From positions 115,504-179,503 of the forward strand of contig JAGXKT010000002.1 in assembly GCA_018335035.1 (NCBI GenBank): a DNA stretch of 64,000 nt, written 5' to 3'. Below the pieces are notes generated by a model. That model was given only the letters and a program-made list of their open reading frames with translations, searched no databases and was not told the origin of the DNA. Source of the stretch: Phycisphaerae bacterium. GTDB lineage: Bacteria; Planctomycetota; Phycisphaerae; SM23-33. Position numbers and translations under genes: made by a program. This document shows positions 26,157 to 36,383 of the stretch, piece by piece. Each line of letters opens with the position of its first letter. The stretch's first letter is position 1.

Positions 26157-27458
26157 ATGCGGACGGAAGTGAAGATCGGGATCGCGGTGGCGCTGTTCAT
26201 CGGCATCGTGATTGTGGGGTATCTCATCTTGGTCAACAATGACGACGTCTCCGACGCGGGCGACGGCGACCTCGCCAACAAGCCCGCCCCGAAGCCGGCG
26301 CCCGCCTCGCCGTCGGATGACGACGATCCAGCAGACGACGTCAACGCGTTGCCGACGCGCGAGTCGTGGCGCGCTACAGGCAACGGCGGCCACACCGACG
26401 CCGAGACGGATACGGACGGCGACGACGAGCGCATCGCCCTCGACGGCGACGACGGCGACGCCTACGATCCGGCCGATGACGATGACGTCGCGCGCTACCT
26501 CGGCGGCGACGACGGGACGGACAACGAGCGCGACGGCGGCGATACGCGAGACGTACGCGACGTGCGCGACGTGAGAGACGTACGCGACGTGAGAGACGTA
26601 CGCGACGTGCGGGACACGGGTGGTGATGCGGGGGACACGTCGGGCGCCGCGGAGTATGGTAGGTTCGCGTGGGAGCGTGGCGACGACAGCGACATTGGGT
26701 CGGACGATACGGGCGAGCCGTTCGGGCCGACGCGCGTGGAGACCTACACGGTTCAGCCCGGCGACGCGGGTTTCTGGACGGTGTCGGTCAACGTATACGG
26801 CAAGGGTCAATACTGGAAGCACATTCGCGACGCCAACCCGGGCGCGGACACGTATGCCCTCCGACCCGGGCAGAAGCTTCGCATCCCGCCGCTGGAGGAC
26901 ATTCGCCGAACGAGCGAGCCCCGGCGCCGTGAGGCCGGGCCCGGCGAGTACGTCGTGACCGAGGCGGACAGCCAGGGCTACTGGGGCATCGCCGAGAAGC
27001 TCTACGGCGACGCGACGCTGCACACCGTGCTCCAGGAGGCCAATCCGGACATCGACCCGACGCGGCTCCACGCGGGCCAGGTCATCAAGACGCCGCAGAA
27101 TCCGCGCCGGTCGGCGGCTGATACGGGCGACGAGCCCGCCGGCGGCACGACGGATGTCCCACCTGCGTCCGGCGGCGAGATCGTGAGGGAAGGCGGGCGA
27201 CGTTACTACGTGGTCCGCGCCGGTGACGCGGGCTTCTGGGGCGTGGCCGAGGCGGTGTACGGCGACGGTCGCTACATGGACCTGGTGGCCGAGGCCAATC
27301 CGGACATCAACCCGCGTCGGTTGCGTGCGGGTCAGCGGCTGGAGGTTCCCCGGCTGACCGACGCGCGGCGTCGCCGGTACGGGCAGTCAGCCCCGAGCGA
27401 GCCGGTGGACATCCCGGACGAGCTTCCCGGCCGCTTCCCCCGGCCGGTGTTCGACTAA
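26157..27458 (+). CDS. Membrane-anchored triple-LysM protein with Asp-rich linker
   Basis: This 433-residue protein begins with a membrane segment at residues 7-28 (IGIAVALFIGIVIVGYLILV) and is presumably anchored with its body in the periplasm. Residues 30-190 are very acidic, with a run of RDV triplets near 131-152. Three LysM modules follow at about 194-245, 263-314 and 347-398. Each ends in a pattern like NPDIDPTRLHAGQ and each contains an unusual aromatic GFW or GYW. LysM domains bind peptidoglycan or chitin-like glycans. AAGGAG precedes the ATG. A FlgI-like lipoprotein with a similar LysM-like motif is encoded 179 nt downstream, so the two may work together in the envelope. No enzymatic domain is visible. 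Confidence 0.9.
   Translation: MRTEVKIGIAVALFIGIVIVGYLILVNNDDVSDAGDGDLANKPAPKPAPASPSDDDDPADDVNALPTRESWRATGNGGHTDAETDTDGDDERIALDGDDGDAYDPADDDDVARYLGGDDGTDNERDGGDTRDVRDVRDVRDVRDVRDVRDVRDTGGDAGDTSGAAEYGRFAWERGDDSDIGSDDTGEPFGPTRVETYTVQPGDAGFWTVSVNVYGKGQYWKHIRDANPGADTYALRPGQKLRIPPLEDIRRTSEPRRREAGPGEYVVTEADSQGYWGIAEKLYGDATLHTVLQEANPDIDPTRLHAGQVIKTPQNPRRSAADTGDEPAGGTTDVPPASGGEIVREGGRRYYVVRAGDAGFWGVAEAVYGDGRYMDLVAEANPDINPRRLRAGQRLEVPRLTDARRRRYGQSAPSEPVDIPDELPGRFPRPVFD
26547..26612 (+). repeat. Short tandem repeat encoding RDV triplets
   Basis: About seven consecutive 9-nt units alternate between CGCGACGTG, AGAGACGTA and similar words, encoding (Arg-Asp-Val)n in the linker of the LysM protein. Such runs change length by slippage. 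Confidence 0.8.
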
Positions 27459-27637
27459 CCCTGTTTGACAATGCTGGCTCGGCACGACGCCCGCCGTTAG
27501 GTTTTCAAGCAGGGGCTGACCGAAAGGCAGCGCGGTCCGGGCGCCCCCGCGTTCGGATCGATCGGCGGGGGGCATACCTGTTTGGGCTCAACCGGCCGTG
27601 ACGTGAGGTCCGATACGTAGTGCAATCCGAGGCGACC

Positions 27638-29482
27638 ATGATAAGACACGCTACAGCCGTTGTGGGGGTTGCATTGTGCGCCGCGTTGGTCGGATGCTGG
27701 CCGGACCCGGACGACGGCCTGGGGCTGTCGCCTGATGCATCTGACGACACGCCGCTGCACATTCGAGATACCGTGGCCGAGCAGGCCGTGCTTCGCAGCG
27801 GCGGCCGCGTGGCGATTCAGGGATACGGGCTGGTCGTCGGGCTGGGCGAAAACGGCTCGGACCAGGTGCCCCCGAATCTGCGCAAGCACTTCGTTCAGGA
27901 ACTGGGCAAGGAGAAGCTCGGGTCGTACATCGAGGGGACCGAGTCGGTGACGCCCACGCGCCTTCTGGAGGACCTCGACACCGCGGCGGTGCTGGTGGGC
28001 GGGTCCATGCCGCCGGGCGCGCCGGTCGGAACGCGCTTCGACGTGTTCGTCAGCGCCTTTCCGCAAAGCGGGACGCGGAGTCTCGCCGGCGGCGTGCTGA
28101 TGCCCGCAGAGCTGCGCATGGCGGTTCGGGGCATGGCCGACCCGGGCGGGCCCACGCACACGTGGGCCGACGCGGACGGCTCGGTCTTCGTCAACCCCTT
28201 CATCGATCCGACCGCCCGGAAGCAGGCCGGCAAGCTGCTGCGAGGGCGGATCATCGGCGGGGGCGTGGTGACGCGGTCGCCGCCGGTTCGCCTGGAGCTG
28301 CGTGACCCGGACTACGCCCGGAGCCGCATGATCGAGCGGCGCATCAACGAACGGTTCCCCGCCTCCCAGCGCGTGGCCTTCGCCCGCAGCCGCAGCATCG
28401 TGGAGATCACCATCCCCGAGCAACATCAGCAGGCGTATGAATCCTTCCTGCGCCTGGTGATGCATCTTCCGTTGCGGTCCGGCGCGGACCAGGAGCGTCG
28501 CGCCCGGCGGGTCGTTCGCGCCATGCAGCGGCCCGACGTCAACCACGACGAGTTGGCGCTCGTGCTCCAGGCGATGGGGCGGCAGGTCACCTCGCTGCTG
28601 ACGCCGCTGTACACGAACGAGCGCCCGGCCACGGCGTTCTACGCGGCACGGACGGGACTGCGTCTGGGCGACCTCAACGGCGTCGATGTGCTGGTGGAGT
28701 TTGCCCGATCGGGCGATTCCCCGTACCAGGTTCCCGCGATCCGCGAGTTGGGGCGGCGCGGCCGCGCGGTGCGCGCGCTAAGCGTTCTGCGGGGGCTTGT
28801 CGACGACGAACGCGCCCCGGTGCGCGTGGCGGCCTACGAGGCGCTGCGCCGCATCGGCGACAGCCGCACGGTAACCAGTCATCAGGTCGGCGAGGAATTC
28901 ACGCTGGACGTGGTGCGGACGACGGGACGTCCCGTGATCTACGTCACGCGGACCGCCGAGCCGCGGATCGTGCTGTTCGGCCGGGACATTCAGGTGAAAT
29001 CGTCCGTGTTCTTCACCTCGCCGGACAGGACCGTCACGATTGCCGACGGGCAATGCCGCCACCGCCTGACGTACAAGGACGTCCAGGCCGAGGACATTCC
29101 CAAGCGTATCGCCGAACACCGGTGGGGCCAGCCGGAGCGGGCGGACGAGATCGTCCGGGCCAATCCCGACGTGGACTGGGCCTCGGTCAAGGCCCACCGG
29201 GAGATTCTGATCCCCCCGAAGCATCGTTTGATGGTCTGGCGCAGACTGCCGACGGGCGAGCGGCTCAGCAGCGTGTTCTATCAGGACTTCGCCGTACGCT
29301 CGCTGCTGGAGACACTCGGCCAACGGGCGCAGATGGACGTCAACCGCCGGGTGAAGGGTTTGAACCTGACCTACGGCCAGGTTGTCGGCGTGCTGTACCG
29401 GATGTGCGAACGTGGCGACATCCCGGCGAAATTCGTGTTGCAGCCGGTGCCGGAAGACGAGACAATGCCCAGCGGCATGTAA
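27638..29482 (+). CDS. P-ring (FlgI)-like lipoprotein with HEAT repeats and a LysM-like C-terminal motif
   Basis: This 614-residue protein has a lipoprotein signal ending LVGC with Cys20. Residues about 45-270 resemble flagellar P-ring FlgI: VAIQGYGLVVGLGENGSD, then AAVLVGGSMPPGAPVGTRFDVFVSAFPQSGTRSLAGGVL. HEAT-like helices follow at about 346-409 (VPAIRELGRRGRAVRALSVL, VRVAAYEALRRIGDS). A LysM-like segment lies near 485-526 (ADEIVRANPDVDWASVKAHREIL). A true FlgI is about 370 residues, periplasmic and not lipidated, and flagellar genes normally surround it; none are here. It lies downstream of the LysM gene and before smc. The FlgI resemblance is seen directly. A ring-forming envelope structure is inference. 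Confidence 0.8.
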   Translation: MIRHATAVVGVALCAALVGCWPDPDDGLGLSPDASDDTPLHIRDTVAEQAVLRSGGRVAIQGYGLVVGLGENGSDQVPPNLRKHFVQELGKEKLGSYIEGTESVTPTRLLEDLDTAAVLVGGSMPPGAPVGTRFDVFVSAFPQSGTRSLAGGVLMPAELRMAVRGMADPGGPTHTWADADGSVFVNPFIDPTARKQAGKLLRGRIIGGGVVTRSPPVRLELRDPDYARSRMIERRINERFPASQRVAFARSRSIVEITIPEQHQQAYESFLRLVMHLPLRSGADQERRARRVVRAMQRPDVNHDELALVLQAMGRQVTSLLTPLYTNERPATAFYAARTGLRLGDLNGVDVLVEFARSGDSPYQVPAIRELGRRGRAVRALSVLRGLVDDERAPVRVAAYEALRRIGDSRTVTSHQVGEEFTLDVVRTTGRPVIYVTRTAEPRIVLFGRDIQVKSSVFFTSPDRTVTIADGQCRHRLTYKDVQAEDIPKRIAEHRWGQPERADEIVRANPDVDWASVKAHREILIPPKHRLMVWRRLPTGERLSSVFYQDFAVRSLLETLGQRAQMDVNRRVKGLNLTYGQVVGVLYRMCERGDIPAKFVLQPVPEDETMPSGM

Positions 29483-29566
29483 CGGCGCCCCGCGGAATGC
29501 GATGCGGCGCGCGGCACGGCGGCGTCCACGGACGGGCGCGGGTGTGCGTTAGGGAAGACGCCAGGT

Positions 29567-32500
29567 ATGAAACTCAAGAAGCTGATCCTCACCGGGTTCA
29601 AAAGCTTTGCGGATCGCACGGCCTTCGAGTTTGACGAGGGGGTCAGTTGCGTCGTCGGGCCCAACGGATGCGGCAAGAGCAACGTCGTCGACGCTGTCAA
29701 GTGGGTTCTCGGCGAGCGGTCCGCCAAGTCGCTCCGCGGCGAGGAGATGGCCGACGTGATCTTCAACGGCTCGTCCTCGCGGCGGCCGTCGGGCATGGCC
29801 GAGGTGACGCTGGTGTTCGACAACGCCGACGGGCTACTCGCCTGTCCGGGCGGCGACGCCGAACAGCCCTGCGAGGAGATTTCCGTCGGGCGGCGGCTGT
29901 ACCGTTCCGGTCAGAGCGAGTACCTGATCAACAAGGCGCCCGCCCGCCTGAAAGACATCCGCGAGATGTTCCTGGATACCGGCGTGGGGGTCGATGCGTA
30001 CAGCGTCATCGAGCAAGGGCGCGTCGGGGCGTTCCTGCAGTCCAGTCAGGAAGAGCGCCGCGGCGTGTTTGACGAGGCGGCGGGCATCAGCAAGTACAAG
30101 GTTCGCCGCAAGGAGGCCGAGCGACGCCTTGAACGCGTGCAGCAGAATCTCTTTCGTCTCGACGACATCCTGGGCGAGGTCGAGAAGCGCCTGCGGTCGA
30201 TCAAGCATCAGGCCGGTCGGGCCCGCAGTCACCAGAAATACACCTCCCGCCTCGGCGAGCTGCGCTCGCTGTATCTGCTGGCGCGGTATCACATGCTCTG
30301 CGGACAGCGGCGCGGCGTGCAGCGCACGCTCGACGCCGACAACGACGTTCTGGCGTCGATCCAGAGCATGATCGGGCGTCTGGAAAGCGCCCGTAGCGCC
30401 ACGCAGGTCGAACTGGACGATCTTCAGCGGGCTCGGCAGGCGCTCGAGGGGCGTATCGCGGCCGGCAGCGCGTCAATCTCGTCGGCCGAGCAGCGCGCCG
30501 AGATGCTGGCAGCGCGCGTCGAGGAACTGGGCCAGGAGATCGTCGCCACGTCGAGCCGTTGCGAGGAGCTGGAGGCCAAGGTCGCCGCCTGTGGCGAGGA
30601 TATCGAGGCCCGGCAGGCGGAGTTGGATCGCATCGAGACCGAGGCCGCCCGGCGGGCCGAGCAGTACGACGCCGCCTGTCGGGACCACACCGCCGGCGAA
30701 ATGGCGCTCGCCGAGCTGCGCGCCCGATTGGAGGACGAAAAGGCCGGCACCATCGATCTGCTGCGACGGACCGCGCAGCTCCACAATGAAATCAACGCGT
30801 CGAGCATTCGGCGCGAGAATCTCCACGGGCACAAACAGCGGCTCGCCGGTCGTGCCGATCAGATCGCCGGGGAGCTGAGCCGCTGCGAGACCGATCGGAC
30901 GCAGGCGGCGGCAAAGCTCGACGAGGCCCGGAGCGTCCTGTCCGATGCCGAGAAACGCCTCGACGAGGCGCGCCGGCGCGGCGAAGGGCTCAGCGACAGC
31001 GAGCAGGATCTGGCCGGACGGTTGGCGGACCGGCGCGAGCAGCGATCGGCCGTCGATAGCCGCATCAACGCGCTGTCGGAATTACTGGCCAAGCTGGAGG
31101 GCATCTCCGCCGGGGCGCGTCGCGTGCTCGCCGCCTGCGACGACGGCGCGCTGGGCGCGATTCGCGGGGTGCTCGGGCAGTTTCTCGACACGGACGTGGC
31201 GCACGCGCCGGTGGTCGAGGCGGCGCTGTCGGGGGCGGATCAGCTTCTGCTGGTCGACCGGTTCGCGGACCTGGCGGCCTGCCGGGACCAGATCGAGCAG
31301 GTGCTCGACGGCAGCGGGTCGGCGGAGGTGCTGTGCCTGGACCGGATTGAGCCGGTGGCGATGGACTTTGACGCGGGCACCGCGGCGGAAGTCATCGCGC
31401 GGGCGACGGATTACGTCCGCGCCCCGGCCGACCTGGCGCCGGTCGTCTGGCATCTTCTGGGACGAACGTTCGTGACCGAATCGCTGGGCGAGGCCTGCGC
31501 CGCGGCCGCCCGCGCGCCGCGCGGGCTTCGGTTCGTGACGCGCGGGGGCGACGTTCTGGAGCCGGACGGGCGTGTGCGGCTCGGCGCGGCGAACCGGTCG
31601 GCGGGGTTGATCTCGCGCCGCAGCGAACTGAGCGACCTGGAGCGCCGCCGCGACGTGCTCGACGCGGAGATTGATCGCCTCGCCGCCGAGCGGGCCTCGA
31701 CGCGAAGCGAGTTGTCGCACCTGGACAAGCTCCAGCAGGAGCTGCGCACGGCCGTGTACGAGGCCAGCACCGAGCGGATCGAGACGCAGGGCTTGCTCGA
31801 ACGGCTGGACAATCGCATCGCCGAGCTGAAGAACGAGCAGCCCGTTGTCGACGGGGACATCCGCGACGTGGACGAGCAGATCGAAACCGCCGACGCCGCC
31901 GAGCAGAAGGCCCGGTCCCGGGCGGCCGAACTCGAACAGCGCAACGCCGAACGGCAGGCGGAGGTTGACCGTCTCTCGGCCGAGATCGAGCAGGCCGAGG
32001 TCGCCCAGAACGAACTCGCCGAGCGGCGAACGGAGTTGCAGGTCGCGCGCGCCTCGCAGGAGGAGAAGAAGGCCTCCCTGCGCGAGCAGGTGGCATCGCT
32101 GTCGCGGCAGCGGGAGGCGATGGGCGGCGACTTGGCCGACAGCCGGCAGCAGATCGCCTTGAACCGCCAGCGGCGCCAGGAGGCCGAGGCGGGCATCCAG
32201 GCCACGCGCGAGAAGATCGACGAACTCTACGCGGAGATCGAGCAGTTGCGCTCCGAGGCGCGCGACACGGCCGAGTCGCACAGCGGGTTGGAAAGCCGGC
32301 TTGAGGAAGTCGACCGGCAACTTCGCGAGAACCGCCAGCGGCGTGACGAGGTCAGCGAGCAGGTCGGCAACCTCCGCGTCGAGCTGGGCGAGGTGGACGT
32401 GCGGATCGAGAACCTCATTGCCCACGCCGCCGACGAAATGGACATGGACCTCGTGGCGCTGTACGGCGACTACGAGCATGACCCGGACCGCGACTGGGAC

Positions 32501-33208
32501 GCCGTCAAGGACGAGATCGACGACCTGACCGAGAAGATCCGCCGGCTGGGCAACGTCAATCTCGATGCCATCAGCGAGCAGGAGGAACTGGACAAACGCC
32601 GCGAGTTCCTCCATGGGCAGCTCGACGACGTCAACGCCTCGCGCGGGCAACTGACGGATCTGATCGCGCGGCTCAACCGCGACTGCCGGCAGCGCTTCGA
32701 GGAGACCTTCAACAGCGTGCGGGAGAATTTCCAGACGCTCTTCCGCAAGCTCTTCGGCGGGGGACGCGCGGATATCATGCTCGCCGACCCGGACGACGTG
32801 CTGGAATGCGGCATCGAGATCGTCGCGCGCCCGCCGGGCAAGGAGCTGCGCAGCTTGTCGCTGCTGTCGGGTGGCGAGAAGACGATGACGGCGCTGGCGC
32901 TGCTGTTCAGCATCTTCCGGACGCGCCCCTCGCCGTTCTGCGTGCTCGACGAGGTCGATGCAGCCCTGGATGAGACGAACACGGAGCGCTTCGGCCGGCT
33001 GGTCCAGGAATTCATCGGCGACAGCCAGTTCATCATCATCACCCACGCCAAGCGGACCATCGCCCTGGCCGGCGTCCTCTACGGCGTGACCATGCAGGAA
33101 GCGGGCGTCTCCAAGCGGATTTCCGTCCGCTTCGAGGACGCGGCACACAAGCTCGCCGAGCGCTCGGAAGCGTCCGAAGCGTCCGAAGCGGCCGCCGCCG
33201 GGTCGTAG
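29567..33208 (+). CDS. smc: Chromosome segregation protein SMC
   Basis: SMC condenses and separates chromosomes as a dimer with ScpA/ScpB. The 1213-residue length is typical. The N-terminal ATP site has Walker [14 protein letters not shown] near residue 32, then [17 protein letters not shown] and the Q-loop. A long coiled coil fills about 165-1000, broken by a hinge near 515-690 ([27 protein letters not shown]). The C-terminal half site has the signature [16 protein letters not shown] and Walker [16 protein letters not shown]. It starts at 29567 with [16 protein letters not shown], the standard opening. The last residues are a short Ser/Glu/Ala repeat. scpA and scpB are not adjacent. Confidence 0.97.
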   Translation: MKLKKLILTGFKSFADRTAFEFDEGVSCVVGPNGCGKSNVVDAVKWVLGERSAKSLRGEEMADVIFNGSSSRRPSGMAEVTLVFDNADGLLACPGGDAEQPCEEISVGRRLYRSGQSEYLINKAPARLKDIREMFLDTGVGVDAYSVIEQGRVGAFLQSSQEERRGVFDEAAGISKYKVRRKEAERRLERVQQNLFRLDDILGEVEKRLRSIKHQAGRARSHQKYTSRLGELRSLYLLARYHMLCGQRRGVQRTLDADNDVLASIQSMIGRLESARSATQVELDDLQRARQALEGRIAAGSASISSAEQRAEMLAARVEELGQEIVATSSRCEELEAKVAACGEDIEARQAELDRIETEAARRAEQYDAACRDHTAGEMALAELRARLEDEKAGTIDLLRRTAQLHNEINASSIRRENLHGHKQRLAGRADQIAGELSRCETDRTQAAAKLDEARSVLSDAEKRLDEARRRGEGLSDSEQDLAGRLADRREQRSAVDSRINALSELLAKLEGISAGARRVLAACDDGALGAIRGVLGQFLDTDVAHAPVVEAALSGADQLLLVDRFADLAACRDQIEQVLDGSGSAEVLCLDRIEPVAMDFDAGTAAEVIARATDYVRAPADLAPVVWHLLGRTFVTESLGEACAAAARAPRGLRFVTRGGDVLEPDGRVRLGAANRSAGLISRRSELSDLERRRDVLDAEIDRLAAERASTRSELSHLDKLQQELRTAVYEASTERIETQGLLERLDNRIAELKNEQPVVDGDIRDVDEQIETADAAEQKARSRAAELEQRNAERQAEVDRLSAEIEQAEVAQNELAERRTELQVARASQEEKKASLREQVASLSRQREAMGGDLADSRQQIALNRQRRQEAEAGIQATREKIDELYAEIEQLRSEARDTAESHSGLESRLEEVDRQLRENRQRRDEVSEQVGNLRVELGEVDVRIENLIAHAADEMDMDLVALYGDYEHDPDRDWDAVKDEIDDLTEKIRRLGNVNLDAISEQEELDKRREFLHGQLDDVNASRGQLTDLIARLNRDCRQRFEETFNSVRENFQTLFRKLFGGGRADIMLADPDDVLECGIEIVARPPGKELRSLSLLSGGEKTMTALALLFSIFRTRPSPFCVLDEVDAALDETNTERFGRLVQEFIGDSQFIIITHAKRTIALAGVLYGVTMQEAGVSKRISVRFEDAAHKLAERSEASEASEAAAAGS

Positions 33209-33345
33209 CCGCCGCACGCCGAACGCAACAGAGCGTCGGCGGGGCCTGCCAATGCGGCTTGCCGAGGGGGGCAACCCGCAAATCTGGCATGGATGCGCAG
33301 GGCGATATCTCTCGTAACTCCTTTGTGGGAATACGCTTCACTTGG

Positions 33346-33361
33346 TGGCACGCCGCTTGCA
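33346..33361 (+). promoter_or_regulatory. Sigma-54 (-24/-12) promoter upstream of dnaK
   Basis: TGGCACG (33346-33352), four bases, TTGCA (33357-33361): an exact match to the sigma-54 consensus, with GG and GC separated by 10 nt. It lies 110 nt before the dnaK ATG in the smc-dnaK gap. No activator gene is visible here. Confidence 0.6.
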
Positions 33362-33431
33362 AAACCCTCGACGACCGCCGGACGGCCCGCTGCGCGCCGT
33401 CGGTACGGCGAGGCGGGTGTCGGCGAGGTTC

Positions 33432-33437
33432 TATAAT
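33432..33437 (+). promoter_or_regulatory. Candidate -10 (TATAAT) near dnaK
   Basis: A perfect TATAAT 34 nt before the dnaK ATG, without a recognisable -35 at 17 nt. It could be a second dnaK start site. No CIRCE-like HrcA operator was found in the gap. Confidence 0.35.
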
Positions 33438-33471
33438 TCCGGCGGTGGATTTTGGAAAGGAAGTGAGCGTT

Positions 33472-35406
33472 ATGGCATCGAAGAAAATCATCGGAATCGA
33501 CTTGGGCACGACCAACAGCGTCGTGGCCGTTATGGAAGGCGCCGAGCCCAAGGTGCTCATCAACCAGCAGGGCAGCCGCGTGACGCCGTCGGTGGTGGCG
33601 TTTACCGACAAGGGCGAGCGTCTCGTCGGGCAGCCCGCCAAGCACCAGCAGGTCACCAACCCGCAGAACACGGTCTTCTCAATCAAGCGGTTCATGGGGC
33701 GGCGGCACAGCGAGGTGCAGGAAGAGGAGAAGCAGGTTCCCTACGAGGTCGTCGGCGCCCCGGAGGAACTCGTCCGCGTCAAGGCGCGCGACAAGGAATA
33801 CACGCCGCAGGAAGTCAGCGCGATGGTCCTCCAGAACCTCAAACAGACGGCGGAGGACTACCTCGGCGAGGAGGTCGAGCGGGCGGTCATTACCGTGCCG
33901 GCCTACTTCAATGATTCGCAACGAACCGCCACCAAGGAGGCCGGTGAGGTCGCCGGGCTGACCGTCGAGCGGATCATCAACGAGCCGACGGCGGCGGCGC
34001 TGGCCTACGGCTGCCAGAAGGACAAGAGCCAGAAGATCGCCGTGTTCGACTTCGGCGGCGGCACGTTCGATATCTCCATTCTGGACATCGGCGACAACGT
34101 CTTCGAGGTGATGGCCTCGCACGGCGACACGCATCTCGGCGGCGATGACCTGGACGAGATCCTGATCAACCACATCGCCGACGAGTTCAAGAAGACCGAA
34201 GGCATCGACCTGCGGCAGGACGCCATGGCGCTGCAGCGGCTCAAGGAAGCGGCCGAGAAGGCCAAGTGCGAGCTGTCGACCGCCATGGAGGCCAACATCA
34301 ACCTGCCGTTCATCACGGCGACGCAGGAAGGCCCCAAGCACCTGCAGATGACGCTGACCCGCGCCAAGCTGGAGCAGCTCGGCGAACCGGTGTTCAACCG
34401 GCTCATCGAGCCGTGCAAGCAGACGCTGTCCGACGCGGGCCTCAGCGCCGGCGAGATCGACGAGGTGCTGCTGGTCGGCGGCTCGACCCGCATCCCCAAG
34501 GTCCGCGAGATCACCAAGGAGATCTTCGGCAAAGAGCCCAACAAGACCGTCAACCCCGACGAGGCCGTCGCCCTCGGCGCGGCGATCCAGGCGGGCATCC
34601 TCGCCGGCGACATCGAGGAGGAGATGGTCCTGCTGGACGTGACGCCGCTGTCGCTGGGTGTCGAGACGCTTGGCGGGGTGATGACCAAGCTCATCGAGCG
34701 CAACACGACGATCCCGACCGAGAAGAAGGAGGTGTTTTCCACGGCCGCGGATAACCAGACCGAGGTGACCATCCACGTGCTGCAGGGCGAGCGGGAATTC
34801 GCCAGCGACAACCGCACGCTGGGGCGGTTCAACCTCACGGGCATCCCCCCGGCGCCCCGCGGCGTGCCGCAGATCGAGGTGAGCTTCAGCATCGACGCCA
34901 ACGGCATCCTGAACGTCTCGGCCAAGGACACCGCCACGGGCAAGGAGCAGTCGATCGAAATCAAGGGCACCAGCGGCCTCAGCGAAGGCGAGGTCGAGAA
35001 GATGCGTAAGGACGCCGAGGCCCACGCCGAGGAAGACAAGAAGCGCCGCGAGCTGGTGGACTTGAAGAACCAGGGCGACGCGATGGCCTACCAGATGGAG
35101 AAGATGCTCTCCGAGCAGGGCGACAGCGTCTCCGGCGAGGACCGCAGCAACATTGAGTCCGGCATTGCGTCGGTGCGTGAGGCGACCAAGGGCGACGACG
35201 CCGAGGCGATCAAGCGGGCCATGAGCAACCTGGAGCAGGCATCGCACAAGGTCGCCGAGCAGATGTACCAGGCCTCCGCCCAGCAAGGCGCCCAGGCCGG
35301 TGGCGCTCAGACCCCGCCCCCGGGCGGCGAGACGCCGAGCGATCAGTCCGGCGGCGGCGACGAGGACGTCATCGACGCCGAGTACGAGGAAAAGAGCGGC
35401 GAATAG
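33472..35406 (+). CDS. dnaK: Molecular chaperone DnaK (Hsp70)
   Basis: DnaK binds unfolded peptides in an ATP cycle with DnaJ and GrpE. The 644-residue protein starts [18 protein letters not shown] and has [16 protein letters not shown] near residue 190 and [16 protein letters not shown] near 335, the three Hsp70 signatures. The substrate-binding domain is normal ([38 protein letters not shown]). The C-terminal lid ends in a Gly/Gln-rich stretch and an acidic end ([15 protein letters not shown]), similar to bacterial DnaK tails. The start at 33472 follows AAAGGAAG. grpE and dnaJ are not adjacent. An exact sigma-54 element upstream suggests unusual control. Confidence 0.98.
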   Translation: MASKKIIGIDLGTTNSVVAVMEGAEPKVLINQQGSRVTPSVVAFTDKGERLVGQPAKHQQVTNPQNTVFSIKRFMGRRHSEVQEEEKQVPYEVVGAPEELVRVKARDKEYTPQEVSAMVLQNLKQTAEDYLGEEVERAVITVPAYFNDSQRTATKEAGEVAGLTVERIINEPTAAALAYGCQKDKSQKIAVFDFGGGTFDISILDIGDNVFEVMASHGDTHLGGDDLDEILINHIADEFKKTEGIDLRQDAMALQRLKEAAEKAKCELSTAMEANINLPFITATQEGPKHLQMTLTRAKLEQLGEPVFNRLIEPCKQTLSDAGLSAGEIDEVLLVGGSTRIPKVREITKEIFGKEPNKTVNPDEAVALGAAIQAGILAGDIEEEMVLLDVTPLSLGVETLGGVMTKLIERNTTIPTEKKEVFSTAADNQTEVTIHVLQGEREFASDNRTLGRFNLTGIPPAPRGVPQIEVSFSIDANGILNVSAKDTATGKEQSIEIKGTSGLSEGEVEKMRKDAEAHAEEDKKRRELVDLKNQGDAMAYQMEKMLSEQGDSVSGEDRSNIESGIASVREATKGDDAEAIKRAMSNLEQASHKVAEQMYQASAQQGAQAGGAQTPPPGGETPSDQSGGGDEDVIDAEYEEKSGE

Positions 35407-35415
35407 GCGCTGCCC

Positions 35416-36276
35416 ATGCGACGCCGACAAAACGCAGATACGTCCGCAAGCCCCGGCCGGCTGTGCCGGGGCTTCGCGCCGTTAGGGGCGGTTGTAGCCG
35501 TCGCTGCGGCGTTGCTCGCCGGGTGCGGCCGGCCGCAGCCGTACGTCAGCGATACGCGCCTGTCACGCGGGCTGGTGGTGGTCCTGCCCGGCATCGAGGG
35601 GCGCAGCCCGTTCAACGAGGCGATCTGTGAGGGACTCAACGACGGCGGCGTGGACTGGGCGATCGAGCTGCACGACTGGACGAGCGCCTGGCTGGGGCCG
35701 ATCGGCAACCTCCGCGCCGAACAACGCAACCGGCGCAAGGCGTCCGAACTCGCCGACCGCGTCCAACGCTACCGCATGGCCTATCCGGGCCGCCCGGTCG
35801 TGCTCGTCGGTCAGAGCGGCGGGGGGGCGATCGCCGTCTGGACAATAGAGGCCCTTCCGCCGGGGCAGAATGTCAAGGGCGCCGTGCTGCTGGCCGCCGC
35901 GATGTCGCCGCAGTACATGCTCGACGAGGCCCTGAGGCGCGCCGAGGAGGGGCTGGTCAGTTTCCACTCGCAGCGTGACTGGCTGTTTCTCGGCGTCGGG
36001 ACGGCGACGCAGGGCACGATGGATCGGCAGTTCCTTTCCTCGGCCGGGCGCGTGGGCTTCAACCGGCCTGACAGTCCGCTCCGGCAGCGACTGTACGACA
36101 AGCTCTATGAGATCGCGTGGCAACCGAGCATGGCGCAAACCGGCTACGAGGGGACGCACCTGTCCAGCGGCGCGTCGCGTTTCGTGGCCGCGTACGTCGC
36201 CCCGCTGGTCCTGGCACATGGCTGGGACGCCGATCTGATCGAGCGCGTGCAGGCCCCGCGGGGCGCGCCCGAGTAG
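35416..36276 (+). CDS. Lipoprotein alpha/beta-hydrolase-like protein
   Basis: This 286-residue protein has a signal with lipobox LLAGC near Cys37. The hydrolase-like core starts GLVVVLPGIEGRSPFN. The nucleophile elbow is GQSGGG near residue 133, and a His (GTHLSSGASRF) follows much later. The Asp of a triad is not obvious. It lies 9 nt after dnaK but likely has its own role, perhaps as an envelope esterase or lipase. The 3' end, from about residue 274, is the left copy of a 56-nt direct duplication that flanks the RayT transposase downstream. The right copy carries the same last codons and stop region outside any gene. Function is unproven. Confidence 0.8.
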   Translation: MRRRQNADTSASPGRLCRGFAPLGAVVAVAAALLAGCGRPQPYVSDTRLSRGLVVVLPGIEGRSPFNEAICEGLNDGGVDWAIELHDWTSAWLGPIGNLRAEQRNRRKASELADRVQRYRMAYPGRPVVLVGQSGGGAIAVWTIEALPPGQNVKGAVLLAAAMSPQYMLDEALRRAEEGLVSFHSQRDWLFLGVGTATQGTMDRQFLSSAGRVGFNRPDSPLRQRLYDKLYEIAWQPSMAQTGYEGTHLSSGASRFVAAYVAPLVLAHGWDADLIERVQAPRGAPE

Positions 36277-36290
36277 TCGTAGAACCGCCG
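36235..36290. repeat. Left copy of a 56-nt direct repeat flanking RayT
   Basis: Matches 37023-37078 with two mismatches. This copy contains the last codons and stop of the lipoprotein hydrolase gene. Confidence 0.9.
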
Positions 36291-36329
36291 ACCTGGCGGC
36301 AGTAGCGGTAGGAACCGCCGACCTAGCGG
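36282..36329. repeat. Tandem REP-like hairpins upstream of RayT
   Basis: GAACCGCCGACCTGGCGG (36282-36299) and GAACCGCCGACCTAGCGG (36312-36329) repeat with a 30-nt period. The first folds as CCGCC/GGCGG. A related third copy lies at 37070-37087, on the other side of the transposase. Confidence 0.75.
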
Positions 36330-36383
36330 GCATAGACGCAGTGGAAATGCTGGCAATACACAACGGGGACAACGGTATCCGCC

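Noticed and set aside
26133..27071. Antisense frame with repeated HVAYVS units
   Set aside because: It is the reverse reading of the RDV repeat in the LysM gene, without start signals.
31082..33274. A 730-codon antisense frame across smc
   Set aside because: The plus-strand SMC has all family motifs; the antisense protein is Arg/Leu/Ala-biased and has none.
33209..33471. CIRCE/HrcA operator before dnaK
   Set aside because: I looked for TTAGCACTC-N9-GAGTGCTAA and found no match.
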